Positions 13,950-13,959 of a DNA stretch of 13,959 nt are shown piece by piece; position 1 is the stretch's first letter, and every line of letters starts with the position of its first letter. Position numbers and translations under genes: made by a program. The stretch covers positions 1 to 13,959 of the forward strand of contig JAVLBA010000061.1 in NCBI GenBank assembly GCA_031581485.1, written 5' to 3'. The DNA is from BM506 sp031581485. Its GTDB lineage: Bacteria > Desulfobacterota > Desulfobulbia > Desulfobulbales > SURF-16. Under the pieces are notes generated by a model. It searched no databases, was not told where the DNA came from, and saw only the letters and a list, made by a program, of their open reading frames with translations.

Positions 13950-13959
13950 CTGCGATTAC

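Noticed and set aside
1..13959. CRISPR arrays, tRNA or rRNA genes, insertion sequences
   Set aside because: No regularly spaced repeats, no tRNA-like cloverleaf or rRNA motifs, and no transposase or integrase were seen.

Overview
The window looks like chromosomal DNA of an anaerobic, Gram-negative bacterium, most likely a sulfur- or sulfate-metabolising member of the Desulfobacterota (possibly Desulfobulbales). This placement is an inference. It rests on a clostridial-order rnf operon with a long multi-cluster RnfB, two MetF/MetV-type methylene-tetrahydrofolate reductase loci, HdrC- and MvhD-like electron-transfer proteins, and a KdsD enzyme that points to lipopolysaccharide. The run of 10 Ns at 13701-13710 shows that this is an assembled scaffold.

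Region 1 (1-5610, + strand) is an rnf operon in the order rnfD (5' end outside the window), rnfG, rnfE, rnfA, rnfB, apbE. It encodes the membrane ferredoxin:NAD oxidoreductase and the flavin transferase that should attach FMN to RnfD and RnfG. rnfC is expected just upstream. Three features stand out. RnfA carries a signal peptide and a periplasmic Ig-like domain at its N-terminus. RnfE lacks one of the two cysteines expected to bind the intramembrane iron-sulfur cluster. ApbE has a twin-arginine signal.

Region 2 (5694-7419) holds three small housekeeping or unknown genes: aat (minus), a short zinc-ribbon membrane protein (plus) and a class I methyltransferase (minus). The last two are convergent and overlap by a few bases. 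Bases 7420-7753 have no convincing gene.

Region 3 (7754-11997, + strand) holds a fused MetF-MetV protein, purF and kdsD, each with its own upstream spacer.

Region 4 (12256-13949, + strand) is a compact cluster: an HdrC-like protein with an extra ferredoxin domain, an MvhD-like protein with an altered cysteine pattern, and a stand-alone metV interrupted by the N gap. A metF gene is expected just beyond the right edge. This resembles a pared-down form of the MetVF-Hdr-MvhD reductase of acetogens, which reduces methylene-H4folate in the Wood-Ljungdahl pathway. With Rnf, the picture is an organism that balances ferredoxin and NADH while running C1 chemistry.
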